Below, piece by piece: positions 20,176 through 31,316 of a stretch of DNA of 64,000 bases. How positions within the stretch are numbered: position 1 is the stretch's first letter; each line of letters begins with the position of its first letter. The notes below the pieces were generated by a model. The model made no database searches. It was not told the origin of the DNA and saw only the letters and a program-made list of their open reading frames with translations. This stretch comes from Aquabacterium humicola (GTDB taxonomy: Bacteria; Pseudomonadota; Gammaproteobacteria; Burkholderiales; Burkholderiaceae_C), in the NCBI RefSeq assembly GCF_030167915.1, contig NZ_JARGNB010000012.1, positions 1-64,000 of the forward strand, given 5' to 3'. A program made the position numbers and the translations under genes.

Positions 20176-20203
20176 ACATAACAATCGACAATGATTGTTA
20201 TGT
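20176..20203. promoter_or_regulatory. Perfect 11-bp inverted repeat before nucleoside hydrolase
   Basis: ACATAACAATC and GATTGTTATGT flank a 6-base spacer. The AT-rich palindrome lies 64 bp upstream of the nucleoside hydrolase start and about 20 bp beyond the IS edge. It could be an operator for the hydrolase gene or a leftover of the insertion event. Confidence 0.55.
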
Positions 20204-20267
20204 CAAATTAGATTGGTCGCCATCGGAACGGCCGTCGGAACGGCCATCCAGGCGTTAGCCTTGCCGG

Positions 20268-21197
20268 ATGACCGTTCCGACACCCATCCCCGTCCTGATC
20301 GACTGCGACCCCGGCATCGATGATGCGCTGGCCTTGCTGCTGGCGGCCGGGACGCCGGCGCTGCACATTCGCGCGGTGACCACGGTCGCCGGGAACCGCC
20401 CCGCGGCGCAGACCGCGGTGAACGCGCGCCGCGTGATGGACCTCGCCGGCGCCGATGACGTTCCGGTCTACGCCGGCTGCGCGAGATCCCTGGCACAAGC
20501 CGCCGACCGGAACAACCTCGTGCATGGCGACGACGGCCTCGGAGGCGCCGTGTTGCCGCTGCGCGGCGCGATCGCGCCCGGTCACGCGGTGGAGGTGCTG
20601 CTGCAGACGCTGGGCGCGGACGACTCGGCCGGCCTGCGGCTGATCGCCCTCGGCCCGCTGACGAACCTGGCCTGTGCCGAGCTGCAGGCGCCCGGCATCC
20701 TGCGTCGTGCGGCGCAGATCGACATCATGGGCGGCGCCGCCTTCTGTCCGGGCAACGTCACGCCGCAGGCGGAGTTCAACTTCTGGGCCGATCCGTTGGC
20801 CGCGCAGATCGTGCTCGCCAGCGGCGCTCGGCTGCGCATCTTCGGGCTCGACGTGACGAACCAGGCGCGCATGAGCGCCGAGTGGATTCACTCGCTCGCC
20901 GCGCTGCCCGGCGCCGCGGCCGCTGCCGCCCACACGATGCTGCGCGCCTACAGCGGCGTCGATCCGTTGCTGCACGATGTCTGTCCGGTGGCCGCGGTCT
21001 TCGCGCCGGAACTCTTCGGCGGCAGCCGGCACCGGGTGGGCGTCGAATGGCGCGACCGCACCGCCGAGGGACGGCTGCTCGTCGACGAGGCCGCCTCCGC
21101 GTCCGGCGAGAGCGGCGAAGCCGACGTCATCACCCGGGTCGATGCGCCGGCGCTGCTGGCGCGGGTCGCGGGCGCGCTGCGACGACTCGGGGAATGA
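20268..21197 (+). CDS. Inosine/uridine-preferring nucleoside hydrolase
   Basis: The 309-residue protein has the calcium-binding DCDPGIDDA signature at residues 12-20 and other IunH-family pieces such as LGPLTNLA and NFWADP. These enzymes hydrolyse ribonucleosides to base plus ribose in purine or pyrimidine salvage. Specificity (purine or pyrimidine) is not clear. No transporter sits beside it. An AT-rich palindrome upstream suggests regulation. Confidence 0.92.
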   Translation: MTVPTPIPVLIDCDPGIDDALALLLAAGTPALHIRAVTTVAGNRPAAQTAVNARRVMDLAGADDVPVYAGCARSLAQAADRNNLVHGDDGLGGAVLPLRGAIAPGHAVEVLLQTLGADDSAGLRLIALGPLTNLACAELQAPGILRRAAQIDIMGGAAFCPGNVTPQAEFNFWADPLAAQIVLASGARLRIFGLDVTNQARMSAEWIHSLAALPGAAAAAAHTMLRAYSGVDPLLHDVCPVAAVFAPELFGGSRHRVGVEWRDRTAEGRLLVDEAASASGESGEADVITRVDAPALLARVAGALRRLGE

Positions 21198-21203
21198 AAC
21201 ACG

Positions 21204-21222
21204 GCACGGCCGCCGGCCGTGC
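21204..21222 (+). terminator. Hairpin after nucleoside hydrolase
   Basis: An 8-bp perfect stem GCACGGCC/GGCCGTGC with a 3-base loop begins 6 bp after the stop codon. No T-run follows, so termination activity is uncertain. Confidence 0.4.
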
Positions 21223-21307
21223 AAGGCGTCGCGCGGACGACGGTCAAGCTGCCGCGTCGCGGGGTCGATAGGACGAAGAATCCCGCCATCCCCTTCCCGC
21301 GCGCAAC

Positions 21308-23854
21308 ATGCCTACCGTTTCCGAAGCCCTCAACGTCCAGACCTCCGGCGACTACCGCGCCGATGCCCTGTTCGGCACGTTCGCGAACTGGAACTACCTG
21401 ACGCCGGACATCACGCCGGCGGCTAACACGCTCTACTTCACCTTCACGATCGGCTCGCAGATCAACGCCGCGGCGCCGGATGGCTCGCCGATGGCCTTCA
21501 ACGCCGACCAGGCGGCCGCGGCGCGCGCGATCCTGAGCTACTGCGCCGGCATCACCGGCATCAACTTCGTCGAGACCAGCGATCCGACGAAGGCCGACTT
21601 CCATTTCGCCAATGCCAATCTGACTGGCGCGACGACGGTCGGCCTGTGCCAGACGAGCCGCAGCTACGGCCAGAGCGGCCAGAACCTGACCTCGTTCAGC
21701 GCCGAGGCGTACATCTACCTCGACGACGCCGAATGGGCGGCGACCAACGTCGATCCGGACGCAGGTGAAGAGGCCTACGAGTACCTGCTGCACGAGATCG
21801 GCCATGCGCTCGGCCTCGACCATCCCTTCTCGGGCAACAACAACCTGCCTGCGGCCGAGGACAACACCAACAACACGGTGATGTCCTATACCCACGCCGG
21901 CGCCAACAAAAGCACATTCCAGGCTTATGACCTGCTGGCGCTGGCCTGGATCTACGGGGGCGACGGGCTCGGCGGCACCTGGGGCTACAACAGCACGAAT
22001 GGCCTGACGCTGACACCCGCGCCGGCACCGGCGCCCAGTCCCAGCCCGAGCCCCAGCCCAAGCCCAAGCCCGAGTCCGAGCCCCAGTCCGAGTCCGAGTC
22101 CTTCGCCCGCTCCCAGCCCGAGCCCTGCCCCAGCGCCGGCACCGTCTGACACGACCGCGCCGCGCCTGGTCGCGGTCAGCCCCTCCGATGGCGCGACCGG
22201 CGTGTCGACGTCGTCGGCCATCACGTTGCGCTTCGACGAAAGCGTCTACGCGAACAGCGGCTCGATCGTGCTGAAGACAGCCAGTGGGGTCACGGTCGAG
22301 ACCTTCGCCGTGGCCAACTCGCCGCGCGTCAGCTTCGACGGCCTCCTGCTGACCATCACGCCCAGCGTGGCGCTGTCCTACGACACCGCCTACCGGCTCG
22401 AGCTGCCGGCGGGCGCGGTGCGAGACGCCGCCGGCAATGCCTATGGCGGCCTGGCCGACTACGACTTCGTCACCGCGCCGCCGCCCGACCTCGTCGCGCC
22501 GACGGCGATCAGCTTCTCGCCCAGCGCCAATGCGCTGGGTTTCGCGATCGCCGACAACCTGCAGATCGTCTTCAGCGAATCGGTGCGCGCGGGCAGCGGC
22601 CGCATCGAGCTCAAGAAGGCCGATGGCACGCTGGTGCAGGCCTTCGACGCCGCCAGCAGTTCCCGCCTGGTCTTTTCCGGCGCGACGTTGACGATCGATC
22701 CCAACAATGCGCTGGCCTACGGGACGACGTACCGGCTCGACCTGCCGGCAGGCAGCGTGCTCGACCAGGCCGGCAATGCCTACGCCGGCGTGGTGTCGCA
22801 CACTTTCACGACCGTTGCCGCGCCGGACAAGACGGCCCCGGTGCTGGTCGAGGCGTCGCCGGCCAACGGCAGCAGCGGTGCCGCCGTCGGCGCCGATCTG
22901 CAGCTGCGTTTCAGCGAGTCGGTGGTCGCCGGCAGCGGGACGATCTACCTGAAGGCGAACGACGGCCGCACCATCGAGCAGTTCGCCGTCGCTTCGAGCC
23001 CGCGCGTGCACTTCGATGGCGATAAGCTGGTCATCGACCCGACCGCGGATCTGCTGCTCGGGACGACCTACCGCCTCGAGCTCGGCGCCGGCACGCTGAA
23101 GGACCTCGCAGGCAACGGCACGTCGACGCTGGTAAAGGTGCAGTTCACGACGGTCGCGCCGCCGGCCGCGCTGGATCTGCGCGGGACCGCAGGCGCCGAC
23201 GACCTGCTGGGCGGCCAGGGCAACGATCGGCTGGACGGCGTCGGTGGCGCGGATCGTCTGCGCGGCGCCCAGGGTGACGACGACCTGCGCGGCGGCGATG
23301 GTGTCGACACGGCGGCCTACAGCCTCGATCGCGCGAAGTACCAGATCACGGCCGACGGTGCCGCATGGCGCATCAAGGCGCTGACGGGCGACGAGGGCAA
23401 CGACCTCACCACCGGCATCGAGCGCCTGGACTTCACCGACCAGGGGCTCGCGCTCGACCTGGGCGGTGCCGCCGGCACCGTCGCGAAGATCGTCGGCGCC
23501 GTGTTCGGCAAGGCGGCGCTCGCCGACAAGACCATCGTCGGCATCGGCCTGGCGTTCGCCGACAGCGGCATGGCGCCCGATGCGCTCGCGGGGCTCGCGG
23601 TGTCCACCGCCGAGTTCACCGCGCTGGCCGGCGGCAGCAGCCATGCGGCCCTGGTGACCGAGCTCTGGGGCAACGTCATCGGCGGCACGCCGGATGCCGC
23701 CTCGCTCGCTCATTTTGTCGGCCTGCTGGACCGCGGGGAGTTGTCGCCGGGCGCGCTGACCTGGCTCGCCGCGGAATCGGCGCAGAACGTCGCGCAGATC
23801 GATCTCGCCGGCCTCGCGCTCACCGGTCTGGCCTATCTCCCGTTCGAGGGCTGA
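21308..23854 (+). CDS. Secreted RTX metzincin protease
   Basis: An 848-residue protein with no N-terminal signal peptide, built for type I secretion. Residues 1-235 form a serralysin-like zinc protease with HEIGHALGLDH at about 163-173 and the Met-turn VMSYT. A Pro-Ser/Pro-Ala linker (about 237-280) leads to three Ig-like (SbsA/Big_5-type) repeats at roughly 281-395, 395-510 and 510-617. Glycine-aspartate RTX calcium-binding motifs lie near 625-660, and a C-terminal region to 848 probably carries the secretion signal. No inhibitor or ABC secretion genes are adjacent. The Ig repeats may bind surfaces or polymers. Confidence 0.88.
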   Translation: MPTVSEALNVQTSGDYRADALFGTFANWNYLTPDITPAANTLYFTFTIGSQINAAAPDGSPMAFNADQAAAARAILSYCAGITGINFVETSDPTKADFHFANANLTGATTVGLCQTSRSYGQSGQNLTSFSAEAYIYLDDAEWAATNVDPDAGEEAYEYLLHEIGHALGLDHPFSGNNNLPAAEDNTNNTVMSYTHAGANKSTFQAYDLLALAWIYGGDGLGGTWGYNSTNGLTLTPAPAPAPSPSPSPSPSPSPSPSPSPSPSPSPAPSPSPAPAPAPSDTTAPRLVAVSPSDGATGVSTSSAITLRFDESVYANSGSIVLKTASGVTVETFAVANSPRVSFDGLLLTITPSVALSYDTAYRLELPAGAVRDAAGNAYGGLADYDFVTAPPPDLVAPTAISFSPSANALGFAIADNLQIVFSESVRAGSGRIELKKADGTLVQAFDAASSSRLVFSGATLTIDPNNALAYGTTYRLDLPAGSVLDQAGNAYAGVVSHTFTTVAAPDKTAPVLVEASPANGSSGAAVGADLQLRFSESVVAGSGTIYLKANDGRTIEQFAVASSPRVHFDGDKLVIDPTADLLLGTTYRLELGAGTLKDLAGNGTSTLVKVQFTTVAPPAALDLRGTAGADDLLGGQGNDRLDGVGGADRLRGAQGDDDLRGGDGVDTAAYSLDRAKYQITADGAAWRIKALTGDEGNDLTTGIERLDFTDQGLALDLGGAAGTVAKIVGAVFGKAALADKTIVGIGLAFADSGMAPDALAGLAVSTAEFTALAGGSSHAALVTELWGNVIGGTPDAASLAHFVGLLDRGELSPGALTWLAAESAQNVAQIDLAGLALTGLAYLPFEG
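22016..22147 (+). repeat. Hexanucleotide Pro-Ser/Pro-Ala coding repeat
   Basis: A degenerate tandem run of CCxAGy-type hexamers encodes the interdomain linker of the metzincin protease (Ala-Pro, then Ser-Pro pairs, then mixed). It is in frame throughout. Repeat-number changes would alter linker length in steps of two residues without a frameshift. Confidence 0.85.
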
Positions 23855-23869
23855 ACCGATCCGGGACTC

Positions 23870-23901
23870 GTTATGTCAAATTTTTCGACAACTGGCATAA
23901 T
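23870..23901 (+). promoter_or_regulatory. Candidate promoter of zinc-ribbon-like gene
   Basis: An AT-rich island after the protease gene has ATGTCA at 23873-23878 and CATAAT at 23896-23901 with a 17-bp spacer, a plausible sigma-70 promoter. The arms TTATGTCA and TGGCATAA are also nearly symmetric. Confidence 0.45.
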
Positions 23902-23968
23902 GTGCACCGGTCGGTCTTTGCCTGCTTGAAGCGCCCTGCTTCGACGGACCGCGCCTCAGCACCCGCCC

Positions 23969-24202
23969 ATGTCCAAAGCCGACACCAAGACCTCCATCGA
24001 CGCCGACGGTCTGCGCTATCGCAGCAAGACGCCCGGTTCCCCGTTCACGGCGGCCGGCGCGTTCGGCGCGGCCACCATGTCCTGTTTCCTCTGCGGCAAG
24101 CATCGGCCGCGCAGCGCACTGAAATCGCGCCGCCTGCTGGGCAAGGCGCAGTTCGTCTGTTCGCCGAGCTGCAAGGAAGCGGACAACCCGGCCAAGGGTT
24201 GA
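23969..24202 (+). CDS. Small zinc-ribbon-like protein, unknown function
   Basis: This 77-residue protein has four cysteines in a CFLC...C..SC arrangement (C-x2-C then C-x3-C about 25 residues later), which looks like a zinc ribbon. The region between them is rich in Lys and Arg. No other domain is visible. A promoter-like AT island and its own reading frame support it as a gene. It converges with the GNAT gene. It might bind nucleic acid or protein. Confidence 0.6.
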   Translation: MSKADTKTSIDADGLRYRSKTPGSPFTAAGAFGAATMSCFLCGKHRPRSALKSRRLLGKAQFVCSPSCKEADNPAKG

Positions 24203-24223
24203 AGCCGGCCTCGGGCGGCGCGC

Positions 24224-24772
24224 TCAGTCGATCGCGCCCTCACCCACCGTCTTGAAGTACAGCGTCGTGCCGCAGCGCCCCCCGCGCGGCCACAAGGCGT
24301 AGCCGGGAATCTCGCCGACGCGCTGCCAGCCGAGCCGGCCATACAGACGCTCCGCGTCGCCGCCGGTGACCGTGTCGAGCACCAGCAGGTCCTTGCCGGC
24401 GAGGGCCGCGGCCTCTTCGGCCGCCGTCATCAAGGCCGCGCCCAGCCCCCGCTTGCGCGAACGCCGGTGCACCAGCATCTTGGCGATGTCTCCTCGGTGC
24501 GGCTGGTTGTCGGGCTGTGCCAGCACCACCTGCACCGTGCCGTCGATCAGCCCGTCGGCATCCCGCGACACCAGCACGATGCGTTCGCCCGCCGCGGCGC
24601 TTTGCAGCACACCGCGCCAGAAGGCCCGTGCATGGTCGCGCGGCAGCGGCCACATGAAGGACACCGACGCACCGCCGTCGACGCAATCGATCAGCACGTC
24701 GCTCAGCTGGTCGATCGCCGCGTCGTGGTCTGCCGAGGAGTCGAGGCGGCTGATGATCGGGGCGGCGGTCAT
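24224..24772 (-). CDS. GNAT-family N-acetyltransferase
   Basis: A 182-residue acetyltransferase with the acetyl-CoA loop RKRGLGAALM at about residue 120. Its start overlaps the stop of the upstream XRE-cupin regulator (ATGA), so the two are co-translated. This regulator-acetyltransferase pairing is recurrent in proteobacteria. The acceptor substrate (a small molecule, amino acid or antibiotic) is unknown. Confidence 0.85.
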   Translation of the reverse strand: MTAAPIISRLDSSADHDAAIDQLSDVLIDCVDGGASVSFMWPLPRDHARAFWRGVLQSAAAGERIVLVSRDADGLIDGTVQVVLAQPDNQPHRGDIAKMLVHRRSRKRGLGAALMTAAEEAAALAGKDLLVLDTVTGGDAERLYGRLGWQRVGEIPGYALWPRGGRCGTTLYFKTVGEGAID

Positions 24773-25374
24773 GCGGTTCTCCGAGAGACGTGGGTGTCGG
24801 TGGTGATCGCGACGAGGTAGCGCGCGGCCCGTCGGCCGGGATTCGAGAAGACGATCGGTCGGTCGAGCCGCATCGCGAGGCAGTCGCCCGCGGCCAGCTC
24901 GTGCGACGTGTCACCCAGCGTGATGTGCAGCGTGCCGGCGATGAGCCAGATCTGCTGGTGGATCGCGACATCCCGCGGGCCGCTTTCGTAGGCCACGCGG
25001 GCACCGGCCGGGAATTCCACCTCGACCAGCTGCAGCGGCGACGGATAGGCGGCCGGCGACAGATTGCGACGCAGGTAGCCGGATTGCGGATCGCGCCATT
25101 CGGCCTGGTCGCGCCGGCGCGCCAATGGCTGCGCATCGCGCGCGCCGGGTTCGGCAAACAGGTCGGCGAGCATCACGCCGAGGCCGGTCGCCAACTTCTC
25201 GAGCACGACGGCCGTCGGGCTGGCCTCGCCGCGCTCAATCAGCGAGATCATCGAGCGGCTGACGCCGCAATGCGTGGCCAGTGCGTCGAGCGACTGCCCG
25301 CGTTCGGCCCGCAGTTCTCGCACGCGGCGGGCGATGCGGCGGTGGACGTCGCGGGCGTCTGATCCATCCTTCAT
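24769..25374 (-). CDS. XRE-family regulator with cupin domain
   Basis: The 201-residue protein has an N-terminal XRE helix-turn-helix (about residues 13-68, with LDALATHCGVSRSMISLIERG) and a C-terminal cupin sensor domain (about 105-190). Such regulators bind a small ligand in the cupin and control an adjacent enzyme, here the coupled GNAT gene. A perfect inverted repeat overlaps its start codon, pointing to autorepression. Confidence 0.88.
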   Translation of the reverse strand: MKDGSDARDVHRRIARRVRELRAERGQSLDALATHCGVSRSMISLIERGEASPTAVVLEKLATGLGVMLADLFAEPGARDAQPLARRRDQAEWRDPQSGYLRRNLSPAAYPSPLQLVEVEFPAGARVAYESGPRDVAIHQQIWLIAGTLHITLGDTSHELAAGDCLAMRLDRPIVFSNPGRRAARYLVAITTDTHVSRRTA

Positions 25375-25397
25375 GATGGAAGAAAGTGTCCATCATG
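25372..25397 (-). promoter_or_regulatory. Operator overlapping XRE-cupin start codon
   Basis: CATGATGGA and TCCATCATG form a perfect 9-bp inverted repeat with an 8-base spacer. One arm contains the start codon of the regulator. Binding here would block initiation, so the gene is probably autoregulated. Confidence 0.6.
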
Positions 25398-25436
25398 CTG
25401 GAGGAGGCCGTCAACCCCCGGCGGGCAGAACGCGCG

Positions 25437-26395
25437 TCAACTGCGCCCGAGCTGCTCCTCCAGCCGGTGCAGCACCTGATAACACGGCAGCACCTGCGCG
25501 ACGCTGGCATTCGGCTCGCGGCCCTCGCGGATTGCCGCGAAGAATTCGCGGTCCTGCAACTCGATGCCGTTCATCGAGACATCGACCTGCGAGACGTCGA
25601 TCTTCTGGTCCTTGCCGTCGACCAGGTCGTCATAACGCGCGATGTACGTGCCGGTGTCGCCGATGTAGCGGAAGAAGGTGCCGAGCGGGCCCTCGTTGTT
25701 GAAGCTCAGCGACAGCGTGCAGATCGCGCCGCTGGCGCTCTTCAGCTGGATCGACATGTCCATCGCGATGCCGAGCACCGGGTGGATCGGGCCCTGGATG
25801 GCGTTGGCCTGCACGATGGGCGCGCCGGTCTGGTAGGCGAACAGGTCGACGGTGTGCGCCGCGTGGTGCCACAGAAGGTGGTCGGTCCAGCTTCGAGGCT
25901 GGCCCAGTGCGTTCATGTTCGTACGGCGGAAGAAGTAGGTCTGCACGTCCATCTGCTGGATGTTGAAGTCAGCCGACACCACCTTCCTGTGCACCCACTG
26001 GTGGCTGGGGTTGAAGCGCCGGGTGTGGCCGCACATGGCGACGAGGCCGCTCTGCTTCTGCAGCTCGACCACCGCCTGCGCGTCCTTCCAGCTGTCGGCC
26101 AACGGAATCTCCACCTGCACATGCTTGCCGGCCTTCAGGCAGGCAATGGCCTGCGAGGCGTGCATCTGCGTCGGCGTGCACAGGATCACCGCATCCACCT
26201 CGGCCAGCGCCAGGCTGTCGGCGAGCTCGGTCGTGCAGTGCCCGATGCCGTACTTGGCCGCGACCTCCCGGGTCTTGTCGAGCTCGCGGCTGACCAGCGA
26301 TACGACCTCGACCCCGTCGATCAGCTTGATCGCGTCGAGGTGCTTGATGCCGAACGCGCCGGCCCCGGCCAGCGCGACCTTGATCGTCTTGCTCA

Positions 26396-26396
<1 letters not shown>
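25437..26396 (-). CDS. ligC: 4-carboxy-2-hydroxymuconate-6-semialdehyde dehydrogenase
   Basis: A 319-residue Gfo/Idh/MocA-type NAD(P)-dependent dehydrogenase with the Rossmann GAGAFG motif at residues 11-16. It oxidises the ring-cleavage product of protocatechuate (as its hemiacetal) to 2-pyrone-4,6-dicarboxylate. The assignment rests on family plus its place after ligA-ligB. The ATG shares one base with the ligB stop (TGATG). Confidence 0.92.
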
Positions 26397-28573
<2,177 letters not shown>

Positions 28574-29488
28574 TCAATCCTTCTTGAGCTGAGCCAGGAT
28601 GCGGTCGGCCTCGGTGCGCCAGTCGGCGCTGCGGGCGAAGCCGGGCGTGCCGCGTTCGCCGAAGAGACCGGCGTCGGCCAGGTCCGCGATCCAGGCCTGG
28701 CGTTCGGCCGTACCGGCGGCCGACCACGGCTCCAGCCCGGCCTCGCGCACGGTGACGGCCACCTCGCGCACTTCCTCGCTGCGGCGCCGGCCGTGTTCGA
28801 TCACGCGCTGGAAGAAGTAGGCGCCCTGCTTCTCCCAGTCGATGCCGGGGAAGGTCTCGGCGAGCGACGCCAGCACCTGGTCCTCCACGCCATAGTGGCG
28901 CGCCGCGGTGAAGCTCTCGATGATCATCGCCTCGAGGCCCTTGATCATCACGCTGCGGCACATCTTGGTGGCCGACGCGATGCCGAGCCGCTCGCTGGCG
29001 ATCTTCGGTGCGAAGCCCAGCGCCTGCAGCGCCGGCGCGAGCTCCGAGGCATGGCCGCCGCCCAGCAGCAGCGGCACGCGGATGCGGTACGGCGGCACCG
29101 AGGTCATCACCGCACCCTCGACGTAACGTCCACCGGACGCGTCCACGAGTCCGGCGGCACGAATCTTCGCGCCCGGCGATGCGGAGTTGAAATCCAGGAA
29201 GAACGCGCCGCGCCGGATCGCCGGCGCGACAGCTTCGGCGACCGCCACCGCCTGGCTGGCGGTCACCGCGCTCAGCACGAGATCGGCATCGCGCGCGATC
29301 TCGGCATGCGAGCCGGCCAGCGCGACGCCGTGCTGCGCGGCGTGGGCCCGCATCGCCTGAGCGCCGTCGCCAGCGAGCTTCAGGTCGAACGCGCTGACCG
29401 CGACGCCGCGTGCGCGCAGGTCCTCGGCCAGGATGCGGCCGACCTCGCCGTAGCCGACGATGCCGACATGCCACTGCAGCGCGTCCAT
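28574..29488 (-). CDS. DUF1932-type NAD(P)-dependent oxidoreductase
   Basis: The 304-residue protein has an N-terminal Rossmann fold of the 6-phosphogluconate/3-hydroxyisobutyrate dehydrogenase type (GIVGYGEVGRIL near residue 9) and a C-terminal helical DUF1932 domain with a SATKMCRSVMIKG segment. It lies inside the lig operon between ligK and ligI. No step of the known 4,5-cleavage route obviously needs it. It might act on a pathway intermediate or on another substrate class. Function is inferred only from context. Confidence 0.82.
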   Translation of the reverse strand: MDALQWHVGIVGYGEVGRILAEDLRARGVAVSAFDLKLAGDGAQAMRAHAAQHGVALAGSHAEIARDADLVLSAVTASQAVAVAEAVAPAIRRGAFFLDFNSASPGAKIRAAGLVDASGGRYVEGAVMTSVPPYRIRVPLLLGGGHASELAPALQALGFAPKIASERLGIASATKMCRSVMIKGLEAMIIESFTAARHYGVEDQVLASLAETFPGIDWEKQGAYFFQRVIEHGRRRSEEVREVAVTVREAGLEPWSAAGTAERQAWIADLADAGLFGERGTPGFARSADWRTEADRILAQLKKD

Positions 29489-29583
29489 CGGATCGCTCCT
29501 TCGTCGATCAGTCCAGCGACGCCAGCGCGACGAGGGTCTTCAAAGACTTCATTCACGGGTCTCCAACGACATCTATCCCTCGG

Positions 29584-30267
29584 TCAATCGATGTAGCGCA
29601 GCCCGGCCTTCTCGAGCGGCTCGCGCATCTTGTACATGTCCAGCCCCAGCACGCCCGCAGCGAGCTTGGCGCGCTTGTCGGCCTCGTTGGCCTCGCGCTG
29701 GGCGGCGGCTTCGGCGGTGGCCACGGCCATCGCGGCGGGTACGCAGACCACGCCGTCGTCGTCGGCGACGATCACGTCGCCCGGGTTCACCCACGCACCG
29801 GCGCAGACCACCGGCACGTTCACCGAACCCAGCGTCGCCTTGATCGTGCCCTTGCTGCTGATCGCGCGGCTCCACACCGGGAAGCCCATCTCGGTCAGGT
29901 CGCGCACGTCGCGCACGCCGGCATCGATCACCAGGCCGCGCGCGCCGCGGGCCAGGAAGGACGTGGCCAGCAGGTCGCCGAAATAACCGTCGGTGCACTC
30001 GGCCGTGACCGCGGCGACGACGATGTCGCCGTCGCGGATCTGTTCGGCCGCGACGTGCATCATCCAGTTGTCGCCGGGATGCAGCAGCACCGTCACCGCG
30101 GTGCCCGAGATGCGCGCTCCGGCGTAGATCGGCCGCATGTACGGCTTCATCAGGCCGACGCGGCCCATCGCCTCGTGCACCGTGGCCGAGCCGAAGCGGG
30201 CCAGCGCATCGGCCGCCGTACGGTCCGCGCGAACGATGTTGCGCTTGACGACACCCAGTTCGTACAT
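29584..30267 (-). CDS. ligK: 4-carboxy-4-hydroxy-2-oxoadipate aldolase
   Basis: A 227-residue RraA-fold class II aldolase that splits 4-carboxy-4-hydroxy-2-oxoadipate into pyruvate and oxaloacetate, the last step of the pathway. The [13 protein letters not shown] segment holds the conserved Arg and Asp that bind substrate and metal. The ATG at 30267 lies 1 bp after the ligJ stop. A 95-bp gap separates it from the DUF1932 gene. Confidence 0.93.
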   Translation of the reverse strand: MYELGVVKRNIVRADRTAADALARFGSATVHEAMGRVGLMKPYMRPIYAGARISGTAVTVLLHPGDNWMMHVAAEQIRDGDIVVAAVTAECTDGYFGDLLATSFLARGARGLVIDAGVRDVRDLTEMGFPVWSRAISSKGTIKATLGSVNVPVVCAGAWVNPGDVIVADDDGVVCVPAAMAVATAEAAAQREANEADKRAKLAAGVLGLDMYKMREPLEKAGLRYID

Positions 30268-30268
30268 C

Positions 30269-31297
30269 TCATTGCCCCTTCGCCTTGAGCGCGGCATCCA
30301 GCCGCGGGAATACGCGTCGCGCATTGCCTTCGTAGACCTTGTGCTTGTCCTCCGCACTGAGGATCGTCGAGGCCTCGATGTAGCGCTTGGTGTCGTCGTA
30401 GTAGTGGCCGGTCTCGGGGTCGATGCCGCGCACCGCGCCGATCATTTCGCTGGCGAACAGGATGTTGTCGACCGGGATCACCTTGGTCAGCAGGTCGATG
30501 CCCGGCTGGTGGTAGACGCAGGTGTCGAAGAAGATGTTCTTCAGCAGGTGCTCCTGCAGCAGCGGCTTCTTCAGCTCCTGCGCCAGCCCGCGGAAACGGC
30601 CCCAGTGGTAGGGCACCGCGCCGCCGCCGTGCGGGATCAGGAACTTCAGCGTCGGGAAGTCCTTGAACAGGTCCGAGGTCAGGCACTGCATGAAGGCCGT
30701 GGTGTCGGCATTCAGGTAGTGCGCGCCGGTGGTGTGGAAGCAGGCGTTGCAGCTGGTGGAGACGTGGATCATCGCGGGGATGTCCAGCTCGACCATCTTC
30801 TCGTAGATGGGGTACCAGTGGCGGTCCGACAGCGGCGGCGAGGTCCAGTGCCCGCCCGACGGATCGGGGTTCAGGTTGATGCCGACGAAGCCGTACTGCT
30901 TCACGCACTTCTCGAGCTCGGGGATGCAGGTCTTCGGGTCCACGCCCGGCGATTGCGGCAGCATCGCGGCGCCGATGAAGTGGTCGGGGAACAGCTGGCT
31001 GACGCGGAAGCAGAGCTCGTTGCAGATCGCCGCCCAGGTCGACGAGACCTCGAAGTCGCCGATGTGGTGGGCCATGAAGCTGGCGCGCGGGCTGAAGACC
31101 GTCAGGTCGCTGCCGCGCTCGCGCATCTTCGCGAGCTGGTTGGCTTCGATCGACTCGCGCAGCTCGTCGTCGCTGATGCTCAGCTCCGCCACCGCGGGCT
31201 TCGACGCGGGATCGGCGATGCCGGCGATCTGGCGGTTGCGCCAGACCTCCAGCGCCTTCGGCGCGGTGGTGTAGTGGCCGTGCACGTCGATGATCAT
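30269..31297 (-). CDS. ligJ: 4-oxalomesaconate hydratase
   Basis: The 342-residue protein belongs to the amidohydrolase superfamily and hydrates 4-oxalomesaconate to 4-carboxy-4-hydroxy-2-oxoadipate. The N-terminal DVHGHY gives the HxH pair at residues 6 and 8, and [13 protein letters not shown] is typical of LigJ. The ATG at 31297 is the only in-frame start that keeps this motif at the N-terminus. Gene order ligJ-ligK matches known clusters. Confidence 0.93.
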   Translation of the reverse strand: MIIDVHGHYTTAPKALEVWRNRQIAGIADPASKPAVAELSISDDELRESIEANQLAKMRERGSDLTVFSPRASFMAHHIGDFEVSSTWAAICNELCFRVSQLFPDHFIGAAMLPQSPGVDPKTCIPELEKCVKQYGFVGINLNPDPSGGHWTSPPLSDRHWYPIYEKMVELDIPAMIHVSTSCNACFHTTGAHYLNADTTAFMQCLTSDLFKDFPTLKFLIPHGGGAVPYHWGRFRGLAQELKKPLLQEHLLKNIFFDTCVYHQPGIDLLTKVIPVDNILFASEMIGAVRGIDPETGHYYDDTKRYIEASTILSAEDKHKVYEGNARRVFPRLDAALKAKGQ

Positions 31298-31316
31298 CGA
31301 AAGGTCTCCAGGTTCG

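Noticed and set aside
22016-22147. Short tandem repeat that could suggest a CRISPR array or minisatellite
   Set aside because: The repeat unit is only 6 bases, is in frame within the protease gene and has no spacers. It is a linker-coding repeat.
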